Shown here: in pieces, positions 8,893 to 16,965 of the stretch
Position numbering within the stretch: position 1 is the first letter of the stretch
How the letters are laid out: the number at the start of each line of letters is the position of its first letter
From: Alphaproteobacteria bacterium 32-64-14
Lineage (GTDB): Bacteria > Pseudomonadota > Alphaproteobacteria > Caulobacterales > Hyphomonadaceae
Direction: 5' to 3'
Length of the DNA stretch: 46,820 nt
NCBI GenBank assembly: GCA_002280725.1
Contig: NCEM01000046.1
Coordinates: 1 to 46,820 of the forward strand
The notes under the pieces: model-generated
The model's input: only the letters and a program-made list of their open reading frames with translations
Databases searched by the model: none
What the model was told of the DNA's origin: nothing
Position numbers and translations under genes: made by a program

Positions 8893-9546
8893 CTACCAGG
8901 CGTTTTCGCCGGACTTCTTGAGGTACATCGAGCGTTTCGGGCGCTCCATGACCCGCTGCATCATGGGAACAAAGGCTTCGAGCGGCATCGATTCATAGGT
9001 AGCATCAAATGCCGGCTGGTCGAACAAGTGGCAGAACTGGGCCGTGTATTCGAAAGCCTCGTGGCCGCGGAACTGGTCGCGCGCGTTCCTGTCGAGCCCG
9101 ATGTGATGCCAGAAGTAATAGCCCTGGAAGATGCCGTGGTTCTCGACCATCCAGAGGTTCTTGTCTGACACGAACGGCTTCAGGATCGCCGCGGCGATAT
9201 CGGGGTGACTGAACACGCCCAGCGTGTCGCCAATGTCGTGCAGCAGCGCGCAGACGACATACTCCTCGTCCATGCCGCCCTGATGGGCGCGCGTCGCGGT
9301 CTGCAGCGAATGCTCCAGCCGGTCGATCGGGAATCCGCCGCAGTCGCCTTTCAGCAGGTTGAGGTGCGTGACGATCCGGTCGACATGGCCCTTCGAGAAC
9401 ACGGAGTTCGCGGCGACAATCTTCTGCCAGTCGTCCTCGGTCGCGTTGGTGAACGCCGAGAAGGTCGCGCGACCCATAGGTTCTTCGTGGGTGGCGTCAT
9501 GCGGCGCTTCGAGAGGCTGGGGGGCGGTCTTGAGATCGTCGGCCAT
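8893..9546 (-). CDS. HD-domain protein, possibly an HD-type di-iron oxygenase
   Basis: A 217-residue soluble protein. Metal-ligand motifs in order are RLEHSLQTATRA (His), ALLHDIGDTLG (His-Asp pair) and a downstream histidine-rich stretch ENHGIFQGYYFWHHIGLD. This arrangement is that of the HD superfamily. The spacing and the surrounding residues look more like the PhnZ/myo-inositol-oxygenase branch, which uses a mixed-valence di-iron centre to oxidise small molecules, than a nucleotide phosphohydrolase; that assignment is inference. I chose the ATG at 9546 because the longer open frame upstream has no plausible protein-like content and overlaps the DUF1801 gene. It is the last gene of a probable four-gene minus-strand run (ABM protein, acyl-CoA dehydrogenase, DUF1801, this). 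Confidence 0.8.
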   Translation of the reverse strand: MADDLKTAPQPLEAPHDATHEEPMGRATFSAFTNATEDDWQKIVAANSVFSKGHVDRIVTHLNLLKGDCGGFPIDRLEHSLQTATRAHQGGMDEEYVVCALLHDIGDTLGVFSHPDIAAAILKPFVSDKNLWMVENHGIFQGYYFWHHIGLDRNARDQFRGHEAFEYTAQFCHLFDQPAFDATYESMPLEAFVPMMQRVMERPKRSMYLKKSGENAW

Positions 9547-9608
9547 AAGCGGAATCCTGCGCTGTCGCCCTGAGGATAACGCACGCCGCCACAATCGCAA
9601 ATCGCAGC

Positions 9609-9959
9609 TCAGACGTGGCGCAGCCACGCCTTGAGAATCGCTCGCAAAGCCGGGAGGTTGGCCTTGAGCGTCGCACCAGAGCCCAGCGTGGCAATCGCCC
9701 TGTCCGTCCCCTTCCACGCCAGCAGACCTTTGGGATCAGGAATGGCCTCCCGATCAGCCGCCTTCCCGGCCTTGGCGCCAAGATGAAGGATCAGCTGCAC
9801 CCCGTCGCGCGAGCGCAGGTTCACGATGGCGAACCACTCGGTCGCGCGGAAGGACAGCGAGTTCCACTTGACGCCATCGGATATGGATTTGTCGACGCCG
9901 AGGATGGCCTTGCGCACCGCCTCGATCTCCGCGTTCAGCGGATGATCGAGGGATGCCAT
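9609..9959 (-). CDS. DUF1801 (YdhG-like) domain protein
   Basis: A 116-residue small soluble protein matching the DUF1801 pattern throughout: HPLNAEIEAVRKAILGVDKSI, then SDGVKWNSLSFRATEWFAIVNLRSRDGVQLILHLG, and a C-terminal helix ending ALRAILKAWLRHV. The fold is a small alpha/beta domain; the biochemical role of the family is not established. An in-frame TTG sits one codon before the ATG at 9959; the ATG is preferred. It lies between the acyl-CoA dehydrogenase and the HD-domain gene with short gaps, consistent with one transcript. Confidence 0.82.
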   Translation of the reverse strand: MASLDHPLNAEIEAVRKAILGVDKSISDGVKWNSLSFRATEWFAIVNLRSRDGVQLILHLGAKAGKAADREAIPDPKGLLAWKGTDRAIATLGSGATLKANLPALRAILKAWLRHV

Positions 9960-9995
9960 CAAGTCGTCGGCAGAGGTTCGGTCTTCGCCACCGGC

Positions 9996-11213
9996 TCAGG
10001 CCAAAATCATCTGCGCCATGATGTTGCGCTGGATCTCGTTGGAGCCGGCGTAGATCGAAGTCTTGCGGTTGTTGAAGTACGAACCGGCAGACGTGATCAG
10101 ATGCTCCGGCGCCGGAAGCGGTTCGTTGGAGCGGCCTTCGAGATGCGCGTAGGTATCCTGGACGAACGGGTTGCCGTAGACGCCGGCGGCTTCCAGCACG
10201 ATCTCCGTCACCTTTTGGCCGATCTCCGATCCGCGCGTTTTCATTAGCGACGACATCGCGCCGACCGACTGGCCGGACGACAGCTTGTCGAAGATGCGGC
10301 GCTCGGTTGCATCCAGCGCTTCGATCTGGATTTCGAGGTCGGCCAGCTTGCGCGCGAAATCGGGATCTTCCAGCAGCGGACGGCCGCCGGCGGTCTCCAT
10401 CTTTGCGATACGCCGCGCCTTCTGGAGTGCATTGAGATTGCCCGGTGCGTAGGCCGAGCCGCGCTCGAACGTCAGCAGGTATTTGGCGCAGGTCCATCCT
10501 TCGCCTTCCGCGCCGATGCGATTTTCGACCGGCACCTTCACATTGTCGAAGAAGACGGAGTTGATCTCCTGATCACCGACCGGCGTGTCGTCCAGCGTGT
10601 TGATCGGGCTGATCGTGATGCCGGATGACTTCATGTCGACGAGGATGAAAGAGATGCCGTTCTGCTTCTTCTCTTCCTTCGAGGTGCGGACGAGACAGAA
10701 GATCCAGTCCGCCCACTGGGCGTAGGTGGTCCACGTCTTCGAGCCGTTGAGGATGTAGTGGTCACCCTCGCGCCTGGCCGTCATCGACAGACTCGCGAGG
10801 TCGGACCCCGACCCCGGCTCGGAATAGCCCTGGCACCACCACACGTCCGAGTTGCGGATCGGCGGCAGGAATTTCTTCTTCTGCTCATCCGTGCCGAACT
10901 TCATGATGACGGGCGCGCACATGCGGACGCCCATCGAACTCATGCGCGGCGCGCCGGAGAGCGACATCTCCATCTCGTAGATGTATTTCTGAGTCTGGTT
11001 CCAGTCGGGTCCGCCATGCTCGACCGGCCAGTTGGTGACGAGCCAGCCCTTCTCGGCCAGCTTCTTCAACCAGGCCTTCTGGTGTCTCTCGTCCAGCGAG
11101 CCATTCTTCGTCAGCTCCATGCGCTTCTTCAGATCGTCGGTGTAGTTCTCCGCGATCCAGGCGCGAACTTCATCGCGGAACTTCAGTTCCTCGGTGGTGA
11201 ATTCGAGATCCAT
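9996..11213 (-). CDS. Acyl-CoA dehydrogenase
   Basis: A 405-residue FAD-dependent acyl-CoA dehydrogenase. It has the N-terminal helical domain (DLEFTTEELKFRDEVRAWI), the middle beta domain with the FAD/substrate signature QGYSEPGSGSDLASL, followed by GSKTWTTYAQWADWIFCLVRT, and the C-terminal helical domain ending NNRKTSIYAGSNEIQRNIMAQ, which contacts the FAD. These enzymes make the alpha-beta double bond in the first step of acyl-CoA degradation. The usual catalytic Glu near the C-terminus of short- and medium-chain enzymes is not evident here: the segment reads KTSIYAGSNE, as in sterol- and terpenoid-type FadE paralogs, where the base can be elsewhere. The start ATG at 11213 is clear. The ABM-fold gene lies 18 bp upstream. 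Confidence 0.93.
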   Translation of the reverse strand: MDLEFTTEELKFRDEVRAWIAENYTDDLKKRMELTKNGSLDERHQKAWLKKLAEKGWLVTNWPVEHGGPDWNQTQKYIYEMEMSLSGAPRMSSMGVRMCAPVIMKFGTDEQKKKFLPPIRNSDVWWCQGYSEPGSGSDLASLSMTARREGDHYILNGSKTWTTYAQWADWIFCLVRTSKEEKKQNGISFILVDMKSSGITISPINTLDDTPVGDQEINSVFFDNVKVPVENRIGAEGEGWTCAKYLLTFERGSAYAPGNLNALQKARRIAKMETAGGRPLLEDPDFARKLADLEIQIEALDATERRIFDKLSSGQSVGAMSSLMKTRGSEIGQKVTEIVLEAAGVYGNPFVQDTYAHLEGRSNEPLPAPEHLITSAGSYFNNRKTSIYAGSNEIQRNIMAQMILA

Positions 11214-11231
11214 CTGATTTCTCCCGCTAAC

Positions 11232-11522
11232 CTAGCTGACCTTGTCCATGCGCGTGACGACGGGCGCGCCGTCAAGAAACGGGCCCATGGCGCGGCCAAG
11301 GCGCTTGAAGTGTTCAAAGCCGCGATGCGCCTCGACGGCGGCGGCGTCCTTGTACTGCTCCATGAAGATGTACTTGTTCGTTGCGTCCTTCACCTTGAAC
11401 AGCTTGTAGAACAGCACGCCGTCCTCATTGGCGTTGACGGCAGCCTCCAGCTCCAGCGCCACCTTCTCGAACTCGGCCTGCGAGCCTTCCTTCACCGTAA
11501 GTTCTGCAACCGCACCGAGCAT
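11232..11522 (-). CDS. Antibiotic biosynthesis monooxygenase (ABM)-fold protein
   Basis: A 96-residue dimeric alpha-beta barrel protein. The sequence LGAVAELTVKEGSQAEFEKVALELEAAV, then GVLFYKLFKVKDATNKYIFMEQYKDAAAVEAHRGFEHFKRLGRAM, follows the ABM/YgiN pattern, with the characteristic His in EAHRGFEHFK. Members oxidise quinols or polyketide aromatics without cofactors, or degrade haem; the substrate here is unknown. The ATG at 11522 is fixed by a strong GGAGGA 5 nt upstream, although the frame stays open for 63 codons further. It is the first gene of a probable operon with the acyl-CoA dehydrogenase, DUF1801 and HD genes. Confidence 0.85.
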   Translation of the reverse strand: MLGAVAELTVKEGSQAEFEKVALELEAAVNANEDGVLFYKLFKVKDATNKYIFMEQYKDAAAVEAHRGFEHFKRLGRAMGPFLDGAPVVTRMDKVS

Positions 11523-11609
11523 GTGTTCCTCCGACGTTTTCGCCAGAATAGGGCTTGCGGCGCGCTTGTCATCTGCCAGCTTGCCTCGGGTCGCGGAAGG
11601 ATTTCCCAT
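11523..11609. promoter_or_regulatory. Divergent promoter region, ABM operon versus SnoaL-like gene
   Basis: This 87-bp gap lies between two divergently transcribed genes, so promoters for both must fit here or overlap the coding ends. A GGAGGA on the minus strand and a GGAAGG on the plus strand are the two ribosome binding sites. No operator was recognised. Confidence 0.45.
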
Positions 11610-12044
11610 ATGTCGAACGAACTGGCCGCCCGGCGGATCGACACCGTGAAGCGCCATATGGCGCTGGAAATCACGCACGAATGGGACGAGGTGATCGCCA
11701 CATTCGAACATCCCCGCTACGAAATGTATGGATCAGGGGCAGTCTTTGACGGCGAAGAGGCCGTCCGCGCCTATTTCGCTGCGTCACGGACCCCCTTCCC
11801 CGATCAGGGGAATGAGATCATCTCCATCGCCCATGCCGACGAGACGGTTCTTGTCGAATTCTGGCTGACGGGCACGCACCTTGGTCCGCTCAAGGTCGGC
11901 AAGCAGACCGTCGAGCCGACCGGGCGCTCCTTCAAGGTGCGCATGGCCGCGACCTTCGAGTTCAAGCCCGGCTCGGACAAGATCATCTGCGAACGCCCCT
12001 ACTTCGACCAGGGCATGGTCCTGCACGCAATCGGGCTGGCCTGA
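11610..12044 (+). CDS. SnoaL-like / NTF2-fold small-molecule binding protein
   Basis: A 144-residue protein with the NTF2-like cone fold of SnoaL cyclases and ketosteroid isomerases. It opens with helices (ELAARRIDTVKRHMALEITHEWDEVIATF), then has PRYEMYGSGAVFDGEEAVRAYFAASRTPFPD, and finishes in beta strands (ADETVLVEFWLTGTHLG and GRSFKVRMAATFEF). No cofactor motif is present. Proteins of this type isomerise, hydrate or simply bind hydrophobic ligands. The ATG at 11610 follows GGAAGG with about 9-nt spacing. It is transcribed divergently from the ABM/acyl-CoA dehydrogenase genes, suggesting a common pathway, but the ligand is unknown. Confidence 0.82.
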   Translation: MSNELAARRIDTVKRHMALEITHEWDEVIATFEHPRYEMYGSGAVFDGEEAVRAYFAASRTPFPDQGNEIISIAHADETVLVEFWLTGTHLGPLKVGKQTVEPTGRSFKVRMAATFEFKPGSDKIICERPYFDQGMVLHAIGLA

Positions 12045-12077
12045 AATCCGGATCGGCCCAGCCCGCAATGCGGAAGC

Positions 12078-13097
12078 TCACTCCCCCTCGTCAGCGTAGT
12101 TGGCTTTGCCTTCGGCGTCGTTGACGCGGGCGCCGGCGAGGATGCCGGGCATCGAGTGGTTGCCTTCGTGGCAGGCGTATTCGTAGGCGGGCTGCGGCGA
12201 GCGGTTGAACACCATCTGCGCGCTCCACGGGGCCGAGAACATCTTCGGATCGGTGACGGTGAACTCATAGAGGATTTCCGTCTCGCTGATACGCGAGAAA
12301 CGCTCGGTGACCTTGGCGTCGGTCATCAGCATGTAGGAGTTCTGGAAGAAGGTGCGCAGGCTTTCGCCGGGATTGAAGTTGCTCGTCTCGACCACCAGCG
12401 TGTCGCCGTCCCAATGTCCCTTCGACCGGCCTAGCCATTGCGGCAGACCCATGTCGATCTCGCCGAGCGGAATGATGCGCGCGTCGTGGTTCATCTCGAC
12501 GGAGATGACGACATAGTCCTTCGTCTGCACGAACTGGTACGTGTTGTTGTACATCACGTTGATCATCGGCGGGCCGCCGGTGGAGCCGAAGCCGACGAGG
12601 CAGCGCTCGGCCATCGGGCGGGTCTCGGGGCCATCGAACGTGTTGCGCACAAAATACAGCGCGTCCTCGAACGTCTTGCGGCCAGCCTCGTGATACGGAA
12701 TTTTTCCGCTCGGCGGATCGACGATCCAGGAGGAACGAACCTCGCCATTGATCTTGGCGTAGTGCGTGCCAGCGTCGACGTAGAAATTGTTGTACCCGCC
12801 GACATCCTGTCCGGCCTTGGGCGCGGGCGCGTTGGGGTCAGAGGGCGCATCGGCGCGCTTGTTGGCGGCGGCGCGCGCGGTCTCGATCCGGGCGGCTTCC
12901 TCGGCGGGGATCACGAGCGATTTGAACTGGGGCGAACGCTCCAGACTGGTGAGCGACACATTGCTCCAGAAGCCCTGCAGGTCGGGCTTGCCGTCAGCCA
13001 AACGCGGGGGCTGGTAATCGGCGGATTGCGCGAGGGCGGCGGGCGCCAGCAGCAGCGAGGCTGCAATGCACGCGAGCGCGGTACGGGCTGTGATCAT
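12078..13097 (-). CDS. Secreted protein of unknown function (DGKPDLQGFW family)
   Basis: A 339-residue exported protein. A signal peptide covers about residues 1-23 (ITARTALACIAASLLLAPAALAQ). The mature part opens with PPRLADGKPDLQGFWSNVSLT, a motif shared by a widespread but uncharacterised family in Acidobacteria, sphingomonads and Hyphomonadaceae. Later conserved-looking blocks are RSSWIVDPPSGKIPY, RPMAERCLVGFGSTGGPPM, YQFVQTKDYVVISVEMNHDARIIP, and KGHWDGDTLVVETSNFN. The blocks suggest an all-beta, lipocalin-like or barrel fold, but I cannot name a reaction. The ATG at 13097 follows GGAGGAGCCC on the minus strand, so the longer upstream frame is not used. It is convergent with the SnoaL-like gene 33 bp away. 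Confidence 0.8.
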   Translation of the reverse strand: MITARTALACIAASLLLAPAALAQSADYQPPRLADGKPDLQGFWSNVSLTSLERSPQFKSLVIPAEEAARIETARAAANKRADAPSDPNAPAPKAGQDVGGYNNFYVDAGTHYAKINGEVRSSWIVDPPSGKIPYHEAGRKTFEDALYFVRNTFDGPETRPMAERCLVGFGSTGGPPMINVMYNNTYQFVQTKDYVVISVEMNHDARIIPLGEIDMGLPQWLGRSKGHWDGDTLVVETSNFNPGESLRTFFQNSYMLMTDAKVTERFSRISETEILYEFTVTDPKMFSAPWSAQMVFNRSPQPAYEYACHEGNHSMPGILAGARVNDAEGKANYADEGE

Positions 13098-13225
13098 GTG
13101 GGCTCCTCCAAGCAGTCCGGCGCGCTTTTGCGCTTGCCGAGCGGGCAGAATAGGCATTGTCCGCCAAAAGTCACTCAGCCAGCCGGTAACGGTCGCGGGA
13201 TCGGGAAACGCAGGGGCACAGCACT
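13098..13225. other. Gap upstream of the secreted-protein gene
   Basis: This 128-bp gap holds the ribosome binding site of the secreted protein and presumably its promoter. No gene, terminator or clear repeat was seen. Confidence 0.35.
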
Positions 13226-13429
13226 TTATCGGGCGCGGCGCCGTACCAGAAAGACGATCGCCAGCACGGTGCTGGCCAGAACAAGCAATGCGACGCCTGC
13301 GACAGCGATCGCCTTCAAATTCACGTCCATCCCGACCGTGTAAGTGTGATGCCACCACGCGAACACGGCCCAACAAACCAGACCGCCGAGAATCAGCAAG
13401 CCGATCAACAGGGCAGCCAGGCGCTTCAT
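13226..13429 (-). CDS. Small two-helix membrane protein
   Basis: A 67-residue protein made of two predicted membrane helices: residues about 4-24 (LAALLIGLLILGGLVCWAVF) and about 38-62 (LKAIAVAGVALLVLASTVLAIVFLV), with a positively charged end RRRAR. The loop WWHHTYTVGMDVN is exposed. No family was recognised. The gene starts at an ATG at 13429, 6 bp after the stop codon of the damaged enoyl-CoA hydratase gene, and so is probably transcribed with it. Coding status is supported by the helix pattern and tight spacing but not by a known homologue. Confidence 0.6.
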   Translation of the reverse strand: MKRLAALLIGLLILGGLVCWAVFAWWHHTYTVGMDVNLKAIAVAGVALLVLASTVLAIVFLVRRRAR

Positions 13430-13435
13430 CGCGCC

Positions 13436-14118
13436 CTATTCACCCTTGAACACCGGCTCGCGTTTCTCGAGAATCGCGGCGACGCCTTCCTCGTGGTCCT
13501 TGGTGTGGTGCATCAGGCCCTGAGCGGCGGCCGACATTTCCATCACGGTGTCATAGGTCGCCTGCGTGCCGTGGCGCAGCAGCTGCTTGGCGACGCGCAG
13601 CGAATGCGGCGGTTGTTTTGCGATCGACTGCGCGAGCGCCATCGCCTCACCCATCAGCTGGTCGCCGGGCACGACCTTGGAGACGAGACCCCATTCCAGC
13701 GCGGTCTTCGCGTCGATCAGGTTGCCGGTAAATAGCAGCTCGCAAGCGCGGCTCATGCCGATCACGCGCGGCAGCAGAGGCCGACCGCCGCGCCATTCAC
13801 GGCGGCGATCAGCGGGATTTCGAGATTGTAGAGCGCGCGCACGATCATGTGGACGCCGTTCTTGTAGTTGTCGCGCACTTCGGCAGGCGAGCCTGCGAAG
13901 GAGCCGACGCGGTCGCGCATCGCCTTGACGTTGCCGCCAGCCGAGAAACCCTTGCCGGCGCCCGTGAGGATGGCGCAGCGCAGCGTCTTGTCGGCGTTGA
14001 TCTGGTCGCAGACGTCTTTCACGGCCTGCCCATCGCCCGGCTCGCCCAGCGCGTTCATGGCGTCCGGACGGTTCAGCGTCAGGATGGCGATGGGGCCTTG
14101 TTTCTGGAGCGTGATCAT
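13436..14118 (-). pseudogene. Enoyl-CoA hydratase/isomerase with internal deletion and frameshift
   Basis: Two minus-strand reading frames together give an enoyl-CoA hydratase. The upstream part (from ATG 14118) runs MITLQKQGPIAILTLNRPDA, through GAGKGFSAGGNVKAMRD, to IPLIAAVNGAAVGL and then a frame change and stop near 13762. The downstream part, in another frame, resumes with LPRVIGMSRACELLFTGNLIDA and ends EKREPVFKGE. In intact relatives about 35 residues lie between these two points, covering the second half of the oxyanion-hole region and the catalytic-loop segment that normally follows GLGCDLA. The junction is at about 13771-13782. The remaining 683 nt plus about 106 nt would restore a normal gene of about 262 codons. 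As written the product cannot be an active hydratase. The lesion could be real decay or an assembly error. Confidence 0.85.
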
Positions 14119-14226
14119 GGGCGGTTCCCGGAGATGACTTGTTTTGCCGAGGGGCTTAGCGGAGGCTGACCCCGCTGTCATCTCTGACGTGATCCACGCT
14201 CGCCGACGAAATACGCAAGGCGACGC

Positions 14227-15363
14227 TCACAAATCGCAAGGCAGGTCGTGCTCGAACATCACGAGAACCTGATGCGGATAGAGAGCACCATCAATCCGTT
14301 CCCGCCGTCCACCAGTGGCGTCAATCGTGGACCAGAACTCGCCGGTTAAGGGATCAAGCATCACCATCGAACCAAAGCGAGCCATCGCATCTAGTCCGAC
14401 CACCCTCTTTTGATCGCAGAAATAATAGAGCCCGCTCCATTCATAGGTTCCAGCACGAAGCGGCGGATATTGCTCGGCGGAATCTTCCTTTGTCGCGAAA
14501 GCCGTTCCGGTCAGTCCTTTCCCTCTGAGTTGCTGGGTGTAGTACGCGCTCGCTGCAGCGAGTTCACCTTCGGGCGGATAGATGCAGCGTCGGTCGTGGT
14601 TCCAATGGCCGAAACCGCTTCCGGTCAAATACTGGCTGATTTCTTCGCTATAAAACTGCGCGCAGTGCGCCACCACCCGGTCCTGCGGACGCAAAGTGAT
14701 TTCGAAGGCGCCCCAACCAATTTTGCCAGGAGCAGGCTCGACAAAAAGTGGCTGGATGAAATCCGCATAACCATCGGGCGCAGGCGGCTGGGCGGTGATT
14801 TCCGCCTCGAGCGCCGCCGTGGCGTGACGCTCGCACGGACGATCCGAGATGCTGAACGCGATCCCCATGTGGGCAAGTTCGCCGCCGCCTTCAATTTCTA
14901 TCGGATCGCCTTTCTCATCCATGACCATCCGCGGGATGAACTGGCTTTGCAGGGCTAGCATGACGGTGTGCGTCTGATTGCAGACAATGCGCAGGCCGGA
15001 CTGGACGTAGTCGCCCGTGTCGTCCTCGAAGTCACGCTCACGCAGCCCAAGGGCGTAGTGGCGATAGCTAGCGTCGAATGACTCCTGTTGCGGGTAGACG
15101 CAGGTGACGTTGGCATTGAAATCAGCCTGCTCGTCAGGCGTCATCTCGGGAAGGGTGTAAGCGTAAGCCTGCGCGCAGTTGGCGATGACACGGTCACCCG
15201 CGCGGAGCGGCAGGTCGATCCCCGGCAGGATCGTGGCGGGGTTCGGCGTCACGTACGATGGCGTGAACATGTCAGCGAAGCTGTCTGCCGTCAGCGTTGG
15301 TTGCTCAGGCGGCGCCGAACTGCAGGCGGCCAAGCACAAGAGAAGGCAAAGACCTGATCGCAT
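14227..15363 (-). CDS. Lipoprotein with a tandemly duplicated domain, unknown function
   Basis: A 378-residue predicted lipoprotein: MRSGLCLLLCLAACSSAPPE contains the lipobox LAAC, giving a lipidated Cys15. The mature part consists of two related halves. Half one has LPLRAGDRVIANCAQAYAY, then CVYPQQESFDASYRHYALGLRERDF, and SGLRIVCNQTHTVML. Half two has ITLRPQDRVVAHCAQFYSE, then CIYPPEGELAAASAYYTQQLRGKGL, and SGLYYFCDQKRVVGL. Each repeat has conserved Cys residues (ANCAQ/AHCAQ, CVYP/CIYP, VCN/FCD) that may pair as disulfides. The ATG at 15363 is preferred because GAGGGGGAG precedes it by about 6 nt; an ATG 11 codons upstream would put extra residues before the signal peptide. I do not recognise a named family. 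Confidence 0.78.
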   Translation of the reverse strand: MRSGLCLLLCLAACSSAPPEQPTLTADSFADMFTPSYVTPNPATILPGIDLPLRAGDRVIANCAQAYAYTLPEMTPDEQADFNANVTCVYPQQESFDASYRHYALGLRERDFEDDTGDYVQSGLRIVCNQTHTVMLALQSQFIPRMVMDEKGDPIEIEGGGELAHMGIAFSISDRPCERHATAALEAEITAQPPAPDGYADFIQPLFVEPAPGKIGWGAFEITLRPQDRVVAHCAQFYSEEISQYLTGSGFGHWNHDRRCIYPPEGELAAASAYYTQQLRGKGLTGTAFATKEDSAEQYPPLRAGTYEWSGLYYFCDQKRVVGLDAMARFGSMVMLDPLTGEFWSTIDATGGRRERIDGALYPHQVLVMFEHDLPCDL

Positions 15364-15426
15364 CGTACTCCCCCTCGCATGCATGTGAGGGGGCACGCGA
15401 GCGGCTAGGGATTCAAGCCCGGACCG

Positions 15427-16914
15427 TCAGGACGTCAGCGCGTAGTCCATGTCCAGTTCGTCAGCGGCGTGCTGAAGGCGGCGCTCGACGGACTCGGAGA
15501 CCAGCGCGCGATAGGGCGTCGCCACTTTCAGCGTCAGCGTGTCGCCATCGCAGGTCAGGCGGGAGTGCTTCAACAGGGCGGCAGAGCGGCCCGAGAAGTC
15601 GGCGGCGAGCCGCATCAGCGCCCCAAGCGCCCGCGCCCGCCCGGCCAGGTTGGCATCGAGCAGTTTGTCGCTGACATCGTTGTGCACGCCGCGCTTGAAG
15701 CGGGACGAGACGGCCAGCGCGAGCGCGGCGCGATCGCGATGATTGAGCCCCGGCAGGGGCGCGCGGGCGACGAGATCGAACGCCAGATCGGCGCGATGAT
15801 CCGGATGCAACAGCGCGCCGATATCGACGAGACGGCACGCAGCTGATGAAAGCCGCGCATGCAGCGTGTAGGGCGCAGCTTCCGAAGCCCACTCGGCCAG
15901 CGCACGGCCGAACTCCGCCGCCTGCTCGTCCACGATCAGGGCTTCGAGCCCGGCGTCCAGCGGATCTTCGAGGCGCTCGGCCGCGTCGAGGCTGTCGAAG
16001 ATGATGCCCTCGCGCACGCCGTAGGACGAGATCATCACCGTCTTGAACTTGCCCGCCTCGATGACCGCTTTCAGCACGGCAGCGGCATAGGGGATGGTTG
16101 AAGCGCGGCGCTTGGCGATCTCCTGCAGGACATCGCCATACTTCTTGCCCGCCATGATATCTGACATCAGGGGCAGCAGTTTCTGCGCGTCCATCTCGTA
16201 GTTCTGCAGCATGTGCAGCGGCGCGCGGGTCAGCTCCATGTGCAGCGTGCCGATCGTGCGCCAGGCACCGCCGACAGCAAAAAACACATCGCCGGATTTC
16301 TTCAGCTCGGGCGCGCTGCCAAGCAGCTCCTTCGCCCGCGCGGCGACCTTCTCTTCGTTGAACCCTGCGCCAGCATCGAGCGCGAGCGGACCGAGCGGAT
16401 AGGTGGAGCCACCCTCATACCGGCCGCTGATCAGCCGTGCGAGTTCGAGGCTGGATCCACCAAGGTCGCCCGCGACGCCGTCGACGCCCGGCGTGCCAGC
16501 CAGAACGCCTTCGGCGGCAAAGCGCGCTTCGTCCGCGCCGGTTAGCACGCGCAGGACGACGCCGGTTTCCTTCTTCACGCGATCGACGAACTCTTTGCCG
16601 TCGGCCGCTTCGCGCACGGCGGCGGTCGCGAAGGCGAACAGGCTCTCGACTTTCTGGGCGCGCGTGATCGAGGCAAAGCGGGCGAGCGCAGACAGCGCCA
16701 GCTCGACGCCTTCAGCGTGCAGCTTGCCGGTGGCGCTCAGGCCACGGCCAAGACCAGCCAGAACCTTTTCGTTGAAGCGCGGCTGCATGGCGCGGCCACG
16801 CACATCGTAGACAACCAGACGCACCGAGTTGGAGCCGACATCCATCACGCCAATGCGGCGCCAGCGGATCGACCTGGCGGCGCTGCGCGTCTTGCTGGAG
16901 GCGGTTGCACTCAT
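15427..16914 (-). CDS. ppx: Exopolyphosphatase (Ppx/GppA family)
   Basis: A 495-residue member of the ASKHA fold. The phosphate-1 motif is GVMDVGSNSVRLVVYDVRG, the second is GVAGDLGGSSLELARL, and the adenosine-like motif is FFAVGGAWRTIGTL; a C-terminal HD-like helical half follows. It removes terminal phosphates from polyphosphate (and may act on pppGpp). It lies 51 bp downstream of the polyphosphate kinase gene on the same strand, so the two enzymes that build and degrade polyphosphate form an operon. The start at ATG 16914 gives a basic N-terminal leader (SKTRSAARSIRWRRIG) slightly longer than usual. Confidence 0.94.
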   Translation of the reverse strand: MSATASSKTRSAARSIRWRRIGVMDVGSNSVRLVVYDVRGRAMQPRFNEKVLAGLGRGLSATGKLHAEGVELALSALARFASITRAQKVESLFAFATAAVREAADGKEFVDRVKKETGVVLRVLTGADEARFAAEGVLAGTPGVDGVAGDLGGSSLELARLISGRYEGGSTYPLGPLALDAGAGFNEEKVAARAKELLGSAPELKKSGDVFFAVGGAWRTIGTLHMELTRAPLHMLQNYEMDAQKLLPLMSDIMAGKKYGDVLQEIAKRRASTIPYAAAVLKAVIEAGKFKTVMISSYGVREGIIFDSLDAAERLEDPLDAGLEALIVDEQAAEFGRALAEWASEAAPYTLHARLSSAACRLVDIGALLHPDHRADLAFDLVARAPLPGLNHRDRAALALAVSSRFKRGVHNDVSDKLLDANLAGRARALGALMRLAADFSGRSAALLKHSRLTCDGDTLTLKVATPYRALVSESVERRLQHAADELDMDYALTS

Positions 16915-16965
16915 CAGCCGGTTCCGGCTCCGTTGGTTCGGAGGCCGCCACCGGCGATGCCGGCG

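Noticed and set aside
11232..11711. A longer start for the ABM-fold gene
   Set aside because: The strong GGAGGA just before 11522 and the ABM domain beginning there make the upstream extension unlikely; it also overlaps the divergent gene.
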